Positions 16,756 to 26,253 of a stretch of 64,000 nucleotides of DNA are shown piece after piece; position 1 is the stretch's first letter, and every line of letters starts with the position of its first letter. The notes below the pieces were generated by a model that worked only from the letters and a program-made list of their open reading frames with translations, was not told where the DNA came from and made no database searches. This stretch comes from DASVFB01 sp963815965 (GTDB lineage Bacteria > Actinomycetota > Thermoleophilia > Gaiellales > Gaiellaceae). A program made the position numbers and the translations under genes. The stretch spans positions 62,001 to 126,000 of the forward strand of contig CAWFIT010000007.1 of assembly GCA_963815965.1 (NCBI GenBank). The letters are read 5' to 3'.

Positions 16756-19064
16756 CGGCGGCGACTTCGGTCTTCAGTGCGCGCACCGTCTCGCCCACGT
16801 GCGTCAGCGCGGCTTCGTCCTCGTCGAGAATCGCCGCGAACGCGCGCAAGCACCAGTGCCTGTACTGCTTGTGATCCTTGCCGAGCAGGATCCCGACGAG
16901 ATGGGCGGCGCCGTCGAGCCTTCCCCAGAGATAGTCGTTCTCGCGGGCGGTACGGTCGAAGAAGGCCCAGAAGTGCATCAGGCGCTTGCCCTGCACCTTC
17001 TCCGCCGGCGGTGTCTTCAGCACCCGTGCCTCGTACGGGCTCATTCGCTGAACCTTGAGCTCGTCGTTCTCACCCGCGTCGGAGAGCGCCTGAATCGGGT
17101 ACAGGAGGACGTCCCAGAGCGGGAAGCCGAGATAGCGGACGAGCATGTCGCGGCGCCTGTCGGGATGCCACTCGCGAGAGAGCTCGTACAACTCGCCGTA
17201 GAGCTTGGCCGAGAAGCCGTCGAGGGCTTTGCCGAGGAAGTCGTGGAGCTCCTTCTCGGAAGTCTCGAGATCCGCGCGGTGCAGCTCGAGGTACGCATCG
17301 GCGTCGAGGCCGGTGTCGAAGAGGAATGTCCTGATTCCGTCCTCGGGGAAGCACTTCTTGATGTGCGCGCTCAGCGCCTCGCCGAAGTCGTCGCCGCCCA
17401 TCGTCCGCCGTAGCGCCTCGACCGCGTCGTACAGGATCTGCTTGCCGCGGTCGAGGTCGGCGCGCGGAGGGATGTCCGGCTTGTCGCGCGCCAGGTCGCG
17501 GTACCACCAGCGCAGAGCCGACGTGACGAAGCGCAGGCGGCGCTCCTGGTAGCCGAGGTCGAAGTGGCGAAGGAACTGGACCTGCAGCTCGGTGGGCTCT
17601 GGCTCCTGGGTGAACAGCCCGCGCTTGTTTGCCCAGAGGCGCAGGACGCTTCGCACAAGCTGGGCGTGATTCGAATCGTCGGGGAAATCGCAGACGTTGC
17701 ACACCGTGTCGGCGTAGCGATCGACGGTGCCGCTGATCTTCAGGCGCAGGTACGTGGCGTACGCGAGCCCGGCCTCTTCGACCGTGCGCTTGTTGATCGT
17801 GGCCGTCCATTCGGCGAGCTTCGCGCTCTGAGCGTCCTCGGGAACGCCGTCCGCGGAGCCGACGACGCCCCCGACGAAGTCGGCCACGCCGGAGAAGCTG
17901 GTCTCGATCACGTCCCTGATCCGGCTCACCCGGGCGTTGTGGGTCCTGACGTCGAGGAGGTCGTCGAGGATCGGCTCGTGCCGCGGAATGCCGCTCGACG
18001 GCGGCGAGGATCGCCGCAAGCGTGCCGGGCGCCTTCTTCGGCGGCGGGGGCTTACCGGGCCCGGAGAGAAAGCGCTCGCCCGGGTCGGGCTCGAGGTAGA
18101 GCAGTCTCCGTTCGACCTCGACGTCCGCCCGCCGGGCCTTGATGGCGTCGATCGCCCAGCCGAACGGCTTGTTGTCGAGCACGCCCCCGTCGACGTAGTA
18201 CGTGTTCTCCGGCAGCGCTCCAGCAAGCCGGTAGCCGCGGAAGCAGCGGTTCAGATCGTTGAGATCGGCGTTCGGCACCCACTTCCGGAAGTCTCCGATG
18301 CTGACCGGCGGGAAGACGCCGGGGAAGCACGACGTCGTTCGCGCCGCAAAGGCCAGGCTGCCGTTGTCGGCCGGTTTGAACTGGTCGCGCGAGCCCCGCA
18401 CGTACGTGAACGCCAGCGCGTGGCGGTGCCGCGAGTCGTGCACGATCCGCGGATCGAAGATCGGCACCTGCCGGTCGTAGCCGTAGAAGTCCGTGATCGT
18501 CACGTAGAGGTCGAGCCTGCCGTCCTCCGGCACGAGCGTCTCGATGCTGCCCGGCTCGCTGCCGCCGGCGTCCATCCCCTCGAGCGCCTCGAACAGCCAG
18601 CGCGCCATGGCGTCGCCGCGGAGCGGTGACTTGCGCAGAGACCGCGGCAGCAGTAGGAAGAAGCGCAGCTTGACCGGCAGCCACGTCGGCAGCAGCACCA
18701 ACTGGCTCATGTCGCCGCGCTCGAACCAGAGATCGCGCAGTGCGTCCTGCGAGAGGTTGTGCGCGATCGCCTTCGTCAGGTAGATGCCGTTGATGCCGCC
18801 GGCCGACGTCCCGGCGACGACATCGACGACGACGCGCGTCTGGACGCCGTCGTTCTCCTTCGCCAGCGCGGCGAGCAATTCGGCGTAGACCGACTCGGTC
18901 GGCGCGTCCTTGTCGGCAGCGTGCCCAGCCTCGACCAGCGCCGATGCTTTGACGAGCCTGTGCAGCTCCTTCGTGACGCCGTGCATGTAGATGGCAAGCG
19001 ACGATCCGCCGTAACACACGACGCCCAGTCGCAACTCTTTGGTGCCCCCACCCTCACTCGACAT
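16751..19064 (-). CDS. Patatin-related phospholipase-like protein (one frameshift)
   Basis: About 770 codons if one frameshift near 17997 is repaired. The N-terminal part has the patatin fold: GVVCYGGSSLAIYMHGV (oxyanion loop), the nucleophile elbow VAGTSAGGINGIYL, and the catalytic Asp in YYVDGGVLDNKPF. After the shift (SGIPRHEPILDDLLDVR) comes a long C-terminal region typical of the large patatin-related family (DUF3376 type), ending in LTHVGETVRALKTEVAAG. The shift looks like one missing base. Such proteins are lipid acyl hydrolases of unknown substrate. The stop is adjacent to a C1-peptidase remnant. Confidence 0.8.
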
Positions 19065-19096
19065 GCGGCTGGGCCGAGCATAGAAGAACGCGGCTC

Positions 19097-19125
19097 TTGG
19101 CGCCGTCGTCTCTTAGGGCTACGCT
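19097..19125 (+). promoter_or_regulatory. Sigma-A-type promoter of the 19171 gene
   Basis: TTGGCG (19097-19102) and TACGCT (19120-19125) are separated by exactly 17 bases, about 45 bases before the ATG at 19171, which has its own AGGAGG ribosome-binding site. Confidence 0.45.
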
Positions 19126-19170
19126 GTATTTGAACTGCGGCTGCACGGACCGGCCGAAGGAGGGGAACAA

Positions 19171-19806
19171 ATGAGATCGCGCACATTTGCGTCGGCGATA
19201 GTCGTGGTGGCGGTGGGCGCGGCGGTCGGCCTGTTCGGCCGGATGACGCCGGCGCACACTGCGCCAACTGTTCCGCTCGGGCTGTGCGGTACCGAGCGCT
19301 GGTCTGTCAAGACGCTCACGGATACGGCCGCCTCGAAGATCGCCTTTGCCACTTTGAAGTCGAGGACGATCGAGAAGTTGCGTCACCTGAAACCACCTTT
19401 GATCTTGAAGGCGACGACGACGCGCCGGCCCGGGACGGAGCGCTCCGTATACCACGTGACCGCGCGGCTGATGGCGATGCGGCGCGAGGACGACTCGGAC
19501 ATCCACCTCGTGCTCGCAGACCCGAAGCTCGGCGGAAGCATGATCGCGGAGTTCCCCGCCTCGTCGTGCACGGTCGGCGCCGACGCGAAGGAACGAAAGG
19601 CGATGGACAGCGCACGCGACGATCTCGCTGCCGCTTGCGGCGGCCTGCCTGCGTCGACCCCGCGGACGCTGACCGGCACAGCAACGCTGACGGGCGTCGG
19701 CTTCTTCGATCCGATCCACGGTCAGGCGGGCGTCGCACCGAACGGGATCGAGCTGCATCCGGTGCTGTCCTTCACGAGCGCGAACTGCAAGCGCGTGAAG
19801 GCCTAG
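19171..19806 (+). CDS. Secreted protein of unknown function
   Basis: 211 residues. A signal peptide is clear: basic MRSR, hydrophobic SAIVVVAVGAAVGLFG, and a likely cleavage after PAHTA near residue 30. The mature part has four Cys (LGLCGTE, SSCTVG, AACGG, NCKRV), possibly two disulfides. The C-terminal stretch TGVGFFDPIHGQAGVAPNG is conserved-looking and reminiscent of small secreted actinobacterial proteins without known function. AGGAGG precedes the ATG. Its stop shares CTAG with the convergent endolysin gene. Confidence 0.8.
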   Translation: MRSRTFASAIVVVAVGAAVGLFGRMTPAHTAPTVPLGLCGTERWSVKTLTDTAASKIAFATLKSRTIEKLRHLKPPLILKATTTRRPGTERSVYHVTARLMAMRREDDSDIHLVLADPKLGGSMIAEFPASSCTVGADAKERKAMDSARDDLAAACGGLPASTPRTLTGTATLTGVGFFDPIHGQAGVAPNGIELHPVLSFTSANCKRVKA

Positions 19807-21404
19807 GCGCCAACCCTGACGAAGTAGGTGGCAGGGAAGTTCCCGCGCACGGGGCGTGTGTTCAGCGCGACCTGCCCGCCGTTGCTCTTCGAGCCGTCAT
19901 GCGCGGACGTGTTGCCGCCGACCGCCTTGAACGACTCGTTCTTCGTCACCCACTCGACGAAGAACTCGATGTGCTCGTCCTTGTTGTAGATCACGAGGTC
20001 GCCGCGCTCGGGTGTCTTCGTCAACGCGAGGTGGCGCTCACGCTTTCTGGCGGCGTCGACGACGGCGCCACAGTACGAGGCGAACTTGCCGCGCTCGAAG
20101 CCGTCGAAGCCGGCCTTGACCAGGCGATACGTCACGTAGATGCAGCACCACGGGACGCCGTTCATGCCGTACCACTCGCCGAAGGGGGTCAGGTTCACAG
20201 GCGTCTCGGCGACGCCCTTCTTCGCGTCAGCCAGCGCCGCGTCGACCGCCTTCGACTTGGCGCCGCCGCCGGTCGCGAGCTCCTTCAGGCGCTTCGTCCG
20301 CCGCGACGCAAACGTCGGCGGCAGCTTCTCGGCTCCCGTGAGGTAGTCGTAGACCTGCTGGCCGAATGAGCCATCGACGGCTTTCGGCAGGTAGCCGAGG
20401 TAGTACTTCGCCTGCTCGGTCGCGGCTGCCGAGAGCGGTCCCCACTCGCCGTCGACGGTGCCGACGTGGAAGTCTTGCTTGAACACGTTGCCGCCCGCGA
20501 GGACGAGCTGCGCGTCCTTTACGCGGTCGGACCGCTCGGTCGGCGAGGCGAGGCGCAGTGGGCTCGCGAAGCCGGCCGACCTCACGCGGGGCCCGACCGA
20601 CTCGTTGGTTGTCGCCTGCACTGCCTGCTGCAGACCCTGCACGAGGGTCGAGAAGCGGTCCCAGCCGTTGAGGCCGCCGTTGACCGCGCGCCGCACACCC
20701 TGCCAGTCGCCGCTCGCCGCGAGCTTCGCGATTCCGTGGTCGTTGACGTAGGCGGCCAAGACCTTCGCGGCGATGTCAGGTCGAAGCGCGAGATCCGGCT
20801 TCTTCTCCAGCGGCACACCGAGCTTCTCGCCGTAGGTTCGGTAGTTCGCGCGCCCCGTGAGCTGGATGTAGCCGCGGCCGTGATAGCGCACGCCGTCTCC
20901 TGCACGGACGTTGCCGAGGTCCTTCCGTCCCTCGTACATCTTCTTGAAATACGCGCTCCCGCCAAACTCGTTGATCGGCGTGAACGAGCCCACCTCGGTT
21001 CCAACCGTCGCGAGCGTCGCGATCTGGCAGGGCAGCGTGTCGATGCCGTACGCGCTCAGCGCCTCGAGAAGAGGCGGCCAGTTCGTGCGAACGTTCTTGA
21101 CCGGGCAGCCGATTACCGCCGCAATTCGCACGAGGTCGAGCGTGCCGGTCGTCGCTCCGGCGTCGGCCGCTTCCTTCTTCCCCGTGGACCGTCCGCCCTT
21201 CAGCGCGGCCATCGTGCCTGCGCCGGCGACCCCGTCGACCGTCAGGCCCTTGGCCTCCTGGAACGCGCGCACCGCGGCGTCCGTCTGCTTGCCGAACTCG
21301 CCGTCGATTCCGCCCGTGTCGAAGCCGAGCGCCGTGAGCCGCTTCTGGAGGTTGCGGACCGCGGGGCCTTTCATGGGCGGCTTTGTGAGATGAAGGTCTG
21401 GCAT
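19803..21404 (-). CDS. Mosaic endolysin-like protein: PG-binding, GH19-like and CHAP domains
   Basis: 533 residues. Residues 1-70 are a PG_binding_1 repeat (VRNLQKRLTALGFDTGGIDGEFG). Residues 85-270 resemble GH19 chitinase/lysozyme (TLATVGTEVGSFTPINEFGG and the hallmark YHGRGYIQLTGRANYRTYG). A second peptidoglycan-binding-like part follows (about 300-360), and residues 400-533 form a CHAP/amidase-like domain with Cys in GVPWCCIYVTYRLV and His in KDEHIEFFVEWV. There is no signal peptide, so export would need a holin or lysis; this resembles phage-type endolysins, yet no other phage gene is near. It may be a domesticated phage gene or a cargo of a contractile system. Confidence 0.8.
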   Translation of the reverse strand: MPDLHLTKPPMKGPAVRNLQKRLTALGFDTGGIDGEFGKQTDAAVRAFQEAKGLTVDGVAGAGTMAALKGGRSTGKKEAADAGATTGTLDLVRIAAVIGCPVKNVRTNWPPLLEALSAYGIDTLPCQIATLATVGTEVGSFTPINEFGGSAYFKKMYEGRKDLGNVRAGDGVRYHGRGYIQLTGRANYRTYGEKLGVPLEKKPDLALRPDIAAKVLAAYVNDHGIAKLAASGDWQGVRRAVNGGLNGWDRFSTLVQGLQQAVQATTNESVGPRVRSAGFASPLRLASPTERSDRVKDAQLVLAGGNVFKQDFHVGTVDGEWGPLSAAATEQAKYYLGYLPKAVDGSFGQQVYDYLTGAEKLPPTFASRRTKRLKELATGGGAKSKAVDAALADAKKGVAETPVNLTPFGEWYGMNGVPWCCIYVTYRLVKAGFDGFERGKFASYCGAVVDAARKRERHLALTKTPERGDLVIYNKDEHIEFFVEWVTKNESFKAVGGNTSAHDGSKSNGGQVALNTRPVRGNFPATYFVRVGA

Positions 21405-21487
21405 CTCGGACGGCTCTTCAGAGGGTACGACGCTCGTCTCGTTTGTTCAACGTCCGCGCGCGGCGCGTCAGGAGAGGAGCCGCGAGC

Positions 21488-21518
21488 TTCGGAACGGCGG
21501 ATACTTAGGCTAAACTAA
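21488..21518 (+). promoter_or_regulatory. mntH promoter with overlapping MntR/DtxR-like operator
   Basis: TTCGGA (21488-21493), 17 bases, then TAAACT (21511-21516) nine bases before the ATG at 21526, giving a leaderless or very short leader. The A/T-rich TTAGGCTAAACTAA (21505-21518) covers the -10 and resembles half-sites of DtxR/IdeR/MntR operators (TTAGG-type). Repression by a metal-loaded DtxR-family protein is inferred; no such regulator is in the window. Confidence 0.45.
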
Positions 21519-21525
21519 CTTTTCG

Positions 21526-22806
21526 ATGATGGCGACCCGCGTCGATGAACTACCAGTCGTCGCCGGTTCCGGCGAGCGGATTCTGCGCGGGGACCTGCCG
21601 TTCCGCATCCTGCCGTTCCTCGGCCCCGCGTTCGTCGCCTGCGTCGCGTACATCGACCCCGGCAACTTTGCCACGAACATCGCCGGCGGCTCGAAGTTCG
21701 GATACACGCTCGTCTGGGTGATCGTCGCTTCGAATTTGATGGCGATGCTGATCCAGACACTGTCGGCGAAGCTCGGGATCGCCACTGGGCGCAATTTGCC
21801 CGAGGTCTGCCGTGAGCGATTCTCTCGGCGCACGTCGCTCGGTCTGTGGGTTCAGGCCGAGGCGATCGCGATGGCGACGGACCTGGCCGAGTTTCTCGGT
21901 GCGGCGATCGGTTTTCACCTCCTGTTCGGGATCGGGCTCTTTCCGGCAGCCCTGATCACCGGCGCCACGACTTTCGTGATCCTCGGGCTGCAGCGCTTCG
22001 GCTTCCGGCTGTTCGAAGCGGTGATCGCCGCTTTCGTGGGCGTCATATGCGTGTGTTACGTCGCGGAACTGTGGCTCGCTCATGCGCCGCTAGGCACCGT
22101 CGCGCGGCACGCCGTCGTGCCGCAGTTCCAGGGGAACGAGTCGCTGCTGTTGGCTGTCGGCATTCTCGGCGCGACTGTCATGCCGCACGTGATCTACCTC
22201 CACTCCGCTCTGATGCAGAACCGGATCGTTCCGCGCGACGAGAGCGAAGCACGCCGCATCTACCGCTTCACGCGTGTCGACGTCGTGATCGCGATGTCGA
22301 TCGCAGGTGTGATCAACATGGCGATGCTCGTCGTCGCCGCGGACGTCTTCTTCGGCGCCGGCCTGCTGAACATCGCGTCGCTCGAAACCGCCCATCGCAC
22401 GCTCACGCCGCTCCTCGGCGGCGCGTCGAGCGCACTGTTCGCGCTAGCGCTGATCGCGTCGGGGCTTTCGAGCTCGACGGTCGGGACGCTCGCCGGCCAG
22501 GTTGTGATGCAGGGCTTTATCAAGCGGAAGATTCCGGTGTTCGTCCGCCGCGCGGTGACGATGCTGCCCGCGTTCGTCGTGATCGCGCTCGGGCTCGACC
22601 CGTCGCGCACGCTCGTGATCAGCCAGGTGGTCCTCTCCTTCGGAATTCCGTTCGCGCTCGTCCCGCTCGTGTACTTCACCGCCCGCCGCGACCTCATGGG
22701 CGGGCTCGTGAATCACCGCATCACGACCGCGATCGCCGTCGTCGTCGCAACGCTGATCTCGGCGTTGAACGTCTTTCTGCTCGCGCAGACGTTCGGCGTG
22801 GCCTGA
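21526..22806 (+). CDS. mntH: NRAMP-family Mn2+/divalent metal transporter MntH
   Basis: 426 residues, about eleven hydrophobic helices. The NRAMP signature in helix 1, YIDPGNFATN, contains the metal-binding Asp and Asn, and helix 6 has the conserved VMPHVIYLHSAL with Met, Pro and His. It imports Mn2+ (and possibly Fe2+) with protons at the cytoplasmic membrane. Two ATG codons (21526 and 21529) are possible. The short leader and the overlapping operator-like sequence suggest metal-dependent repression. Confidence 0.93.
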   Translation: MMATRVDELPVVAGSGERILRGDLPFRILPFLGPAFVACVAYIDPGNFATNIAGGSKFGYTLVWVIVASNLMAMLIQTLSAKLGIATGRNLPEVCRERFSRRTSLGLWVQAEAIAMATDLAEFLGAAIGFHLLFGIGLFPAALITGATTFVILGLQRFGFRLFEAVIAAFVGVICVCYVAELWLAHAPLGTVARHAVVPQFQGNESLLLAVGILGATVMPHVIYLHSALMQNRIVPRDESEARRIYRFTRVDVVIAMSIAGVINMAMLVVAADVFFGAGLLNIASLETAHRTLTPLLGGASSALFALALIASGLSSSTVGTLAGQVVMQGFIKRKIPVFVRRAVTMLPAFVVIALGLDPSRTLVISQVVLSFGIPFALVPLVYFTARRDLMGGLVNHRITTAIAVVVATLISALNVFLLAQTFGVA

Positions 22807-22836
22807 TTTAAAGCGGGGTACGGCAAAAGTCCCGCC

Positions 22837-22865
22837 TTGGCCATTCGGGGGCGGGCTCCTAGACT
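22837..22865 (+). promoter_or_regulatory. Leaderless sigma-A promoter of the second cyclase-ATPase operon
   Basis: TTGGCC (22837-22842) and TAGACT (22860-22865) are spaced by exactly 17 bases, and the GTG start codon lies six bases after the -10, so transcription would begin at the start codon. This promoter probably also serves the two downstream RiPP genes. Confidence 0.5.
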
Positions 22866-22871
22866 CGTTTT

Positions 22872-25800
22872 GTGCTGGTACGGAAGACCGTTACCGCGCT
22901 CTTCTGCGACATCGACGAGTCGGTCGCCCTCGGTGAGCGCGTCGACCCGGAGGCATTGCGCATCATCCTTGCGCGCTATTTCGAGGAGATGTCGGCGGTG
23001 CTCGAACGGCACGGCGGGACCGTCGAGAAGTACATCGGCGACGCAATCGTCGCGATCTTCGGCGTCCCGAAGGCGCACGAGGACGACGCGCTGCGGGCCG
23101 TTCGCGCAGCCGTCGCGATGCGCGTGCGCCTTGCCCAGCTGAACGCCGAGCTCGCGCGCGAGCGCGACGTGACGCTCGAACTGCAGATCGGCATCGACAC
23201 CGGTGAAGTCGTCGTCGGCGGCGACGGCGCCGGCACGCTCGCGACCGGCGAGGCGATGAACGTGGCGGCCCGCCTGCAGCAGGCTGCCGGCCCGGGCGAA
23301 ATCCTTATCGGCAAATCGACGTACGCGCTCGTCAGGGACGCAGTGGAAGCAGGACCGCTGGAGATTTTCGCCGTGAAGGGTAAGCGGGTCGAGGTCGGCC
23401 GTCGCAGGGTGCACGACGTGGCGCCGGAGGCGCTCGGTGTCGCCCGCCGCCTCGACGCGCCGCTGATCGGCCGTCGGGAAGAGCTGCGTGTCCTCCTCGA
23501 GTCCTTCGACCGCACCGAGGAGAAACGGCAAGTCGAACTCGTGACCGTCCTCGGCGTCGCAGGGATCGGCAAGTCGCGCCTCGCGCAGGAGTTGGTCGAC
23601 TCGGTCAGCGACCGTGCGGTCAGCTTCTCGGGTCGCTGCCTCGCCTACGGCGAAGGGATCACGCTGTGGCCGCTCACGCAGATCGTCCCGAACGCGCTGC
23701 GACTCGCGGAGGGGGTCGGCGCGCTGGACGACGACCCCGATGCGTCGCTGATTCGCGGGCGGCTCGCCGAGCTCTCGACTCCCGCCGCCGCGGTCGGCAA
23801 CGAGGAGACATTCTGGGCCGTTCGGAAGCTCTTCGAAGCGATCGCGCGCACCTCGCCGCTCGTAGTCATGTTCGAGGACATTCACTGGGCTGAGCCCAAG
23901 TTCATCGACCTGATCGAGTACCTCGCGGGCTGGACACGCGATGTCCCGCTCATGCTGCTGTGCGTCGCTCGCCCGGATCTCGTCGAGAAGCATCCAAGCT
24001 GGACGGCCGGGCGCGACGGATCGACGCTCGTCGAGTTGGAACCGCTCTCCAACGCCGACGCGGAGGCGCTCATCGCCGACCTCGCGCAGGATCTCGGGCT
24101 CGGGAAGGAGGAGCGGCAGCGGATCGCGGAGGCCGCCGAGGGCAACCCGCTTTTCCTCGAGCAGATGGTCGCCATGACGGCGGACGATCCCGGCAAGGCC
24201 GCGTTCGACGTGCCGCCTACCATCCAGGCACTGCTTGCCGAACGGCTCGACCGGCTGAGCGGCGGCGCACGGCAGGTGCTCGAGCGGGCGGCCGTGATCG
24301 GCAAGCAGTTCGTGCCGCACGCCGTCATCGACCTCTCTCCAGAGTCGCAGCGCGCCGACGTCACCCGCGTGCTGATGGATCTGGTGCGGCGCGACTTCAT
24401 CCAGCCGGACATCTCGCCGTCGGCGGAGGAGGACGGGTTCCGCTTTCGACACGGCTTGATACGCGATGCGGCCTACGCCGGCACCGCGCGCGAGGAGCGA
24501 GTTGACCTGCACGGTCGGTTTGCCCAGTGGATCGAGGCGGAACGAGGCGACAGGCTGCCCGAGGTCGAGGAGATCGTCGGCTACCACTACGAGCAGGCGT
24601 ACTTCAACCTCACGCAGCTTGGCTGGACCGACGACCGCTCGCAGGCCTTCGCCGCAAGCGGAGGCGCTCGTCTTGCGTCGGCAGGCGCGCGCGCGCTGGC
24701 ACGAGGCGATGGTCCCGCATCCTCGTCGCTCCTCGAGCGGGCGATCTCGCTCCTCGAAATCGCGGACGAGCGGCAGGCACGTCCTCTCCTGCCCGAGCTC
24801 GGCGCGGCGCTCAACCTCGCGGGACGGTTCGTCGACGCCGACCGCGTGCTGACAGATGCAATCGAGCGCGCACGCAGCGACGACGACCCGCTGCTCGAAG
24901 CCGCAAGCGAGATCGAGCTTGCCGTCGTGCGCATCTATGCCGAGGGCGAGACCGCGCAGCTCGCCGACGTCGTCGCCCGCGCGATTCCGATCTTCGAGGA
25001 GAACGGCGACGAGGGCGGGCTCGCCCGCGCGCACTATCTCGCGAGCCTGACGAGCTTCCTCCGCTGCGAGTTCGGGGCGATGGAGCGGACCCTTCGCAGA
25101 GCAATCCACCACGCCCGTGCGGCCGGGGACCGCCGCGAGGAGCGGCAGAGCTTCGCCCGGCTCGCGGTCGCGCTCGCGTTGGGGCCGACGCCGGTCGAGC
25201 AGGCGGTCGTCGCGTGCCGTCGCATCTACGACGACAACGCGTCCAACCGGACCGTGCACGCGCTGGTCGGCGGCAGCCTCGCCGAGCTCGAGGCGATGCG
25301 CGGGCGGTTCGAGGAGGCGCGCGCGCTGTACACCGACAGCAAGGAGGTGCTCGCCGACCTGGGAAACCCCGTTCAGGCGGCAGGCATCGCGCTCTACGCC
25401 GGCCCGGTCGAGCTGCTCGCCGGCGAGCCGGAAGTCGCGGAGCGCGAACTGCGCGCTGCCTACGAGCTCCTGAGCGGCATCGGCGAGCGCAGCGCCCTCT
25501 CCACCGTCGCCGCATTCCTCGCGCGCGCCCTGCTCGCGCTCGACCGCCTCGACGAATCGGCGCGTTTTGCGCGTGTCGCGCAACGGACGGCATCACCAGA
25601 CGACGTGCTCGCTCAAACGACCTGGCGCGCAACGCTCGCGCGCGTCGAAGGGCTCCGGGGCAGCCATGAGAGCGCGCTCGAGCTTGCGCGCGCCGCCGAC
25701 GCGCTCGCCCGTAAGACCGACTCGCCCGGCCTCCGCGCGGCCGTTGCGCTCGACCTCGCGCGCGTACTGGCCGACGCCGGACAGCCCGGATCCGCCGAGC

Positions 25801-25919
25801 CGCTCTTGCGCGAGGCGCTCGAGCTCTGTATCGAGAAGGGCGACGTCGTCGGAACCGAGCGGATGCGGGCCGAGCTCGGCGTCTCGGCCGCCCTTGACCC
25901 AGGCGTCCCAAGGGAGTAA
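22872..25919 (+). CDS. Class III nucleotide cyclase / STAND ATPase / TPR regulator
   Basis: 1,015 residues. Residues 5-175 are a class III cyclase domain with both metal Asp motifs (ALFCDIDES and YIGDAIVAIFG) and the NVAARLQ Asn-Arg pair, so catalysis is plausible. An AAA/STAND ATPase follows with P-loop GVAGIGKSRLA near 230, Walker B MFEDIHWAEP and EGNPLFLEQM. The C-terminal 450 residues are TPR-like. Such proteins are abundant in this lineage; the product (cAMP or cGMP) and input are unknown. A RiPP precursor gene starts 10 bases after its stop, so it may control or be cotranscribed with that cassette. Confidence 0.87.
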   Translation: MLVRKTVTALFCDIDESVALGERVDPEALRIILARYFEEMSAVLERHGGTVEKYIGDAIVAIFGVPKAHEDDALRAVRAAVAMRVRLAQLNAELARERDVTLELQIGIDTGEVVVGGDGAGTLATGEAMNVAARLQQAAGPGEILIGKSTYALVRDAVEAGPLEIFAVKGKRVEVGRRRVHDVAPEALGVARRLDAPLIGRREELRVLLESFDRTEEKRQVELVTVLGVAGIGKSRLAQELVDSVSDRAVSFSGRCLAYGEGITLWPLTQIVPNALRLAEGVGALDDDPDASLIRGRLAELSTPAAAVGNEETFWAVRKLFEAIARTSPLVVMFEDIHWAEPKFIDLIEYLAGWTRDVPLMLLCVARPDLVEKHPSWTAGRDGSTLVELEPLSNADAEALIADLAQDLGLGKEERQRIAEAAEGNPLFLEQMVAMTADDPGKAAFDVPPTIQALLAERLDRLSGGARQVLERAAVIGKQFVPHAVIDLSPESQRADVTRVLMDLVRRDFIQPDISPSAEEDGFRFRHGLIRDAAYAGTAREERVDLHGRFAQWIEAERGDRLPEVEEIVGYHYEQAYFNLTQLGWTDDRSQAFAASGGARLASAGARALARGDGPASSSLLERAISLLEIADERQARPLLPELGAALNLAGRFVDADRVLTDAIERARSDDDPLLEAASEIELAVVRIYAEGETAQLADVVARAIPIFEENGDEGGLARAHYLASLTSFLRCEFGAMERTLRRAIHHARAAGDRREERQSFARLAVALALGPTPVEQAVVACRRIYDDNASNRTVHALVGGSLAELEAMRGRFEEARALYTDSKEVLADLGNPVQAAGIALYAGPVELLAGEPEVAERELRAAYELLSGIGERSALSTVAAFLARALLALDRLDESARFARVAQRTASPDDVLAQTTWRATLARVEGLRGSHESALELARAADALARKTDSPGLRAAVALDLARVLADAGQPGSAEPLLREALELCIEKGDVVGTERMRAELGVSAALDPGVPRE

Positions 25920-25929
25920 GAAAGCTCCG

Positions 25930-26253
25930 ATGCCCAAGGCCCACGAGCCGGCGCGGATCCAGGTCGGGATCACTCCCGCGGGAGCGCAGCACTTCAAGGA
26001 ACGGCTGCTGAACGAAAGCAGCGGGTTTCGCGCGGAGCTCGAGGACACGGAGAAGACGCAAAAACTGTTCGCCGAGTACGGAATCAACGTACCCGAGCAG
26101 CTGATCGTCAACGGCGTGACTATGCCGACGCAGGATGAGCTCGAAGACGTCCGCATCGAAGGGCGCCCGTTCGAGAGCGATTCGACCGTCTTCTTCCTTC
26201 ACCCGCTCGTCTTCATCATCTTCGTGGTCGCAGCGAAGTCCGAGGACTACTGA
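25930..26253 (+). CDS. Putative RiPP precursor with nitrile-hydratase-like leader
   Basis: 107 residues from the ATG at 25930. The middle section ELEDTEKTQKLFAEYGINVP resembles nitrile-hydratase-type leader peptides (NHLP), and the C-terminal end is unlike the rest: a charged break (RPFESDS) followed by very hydrophobic FFLHPLVFIIFVVAA and KSEDY. This is the layout of the family of putative modified peptides found beside SagB-related dehydrogenases. The core has no Cys; Ser, Thr, His and aromatic residues are candidate sites. The next gene begins in the CTGA overlap of its stop. A precursor role is inferred from this pairing. Confidence 0.7.
   Translation: MPKAHEPARIQVGITPAGAQHFKERLLNESSGFRAELEDTEKTQKLFAEYGINVPEQLIVNGVTMPTQDELEDVRIEGRPFESDSTVFFLHPLVFIIFVVAAKSEDY

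Noticed and set aside
22813..22835. Terminator after mntH (GCGGG/CCCGC)
   Set aside because: Stem of only five bases with a 13-base loop, and it runs into the -35 of the next promoter.
22713..25583. 956-codon open frame antisense to the second cyclase-ATPase
   Set aside because: High G+C sequence keeps the complementary frame open; the sense protein has all domain motifs and the antisense text is low-complexity Arg/Ala/Leu.
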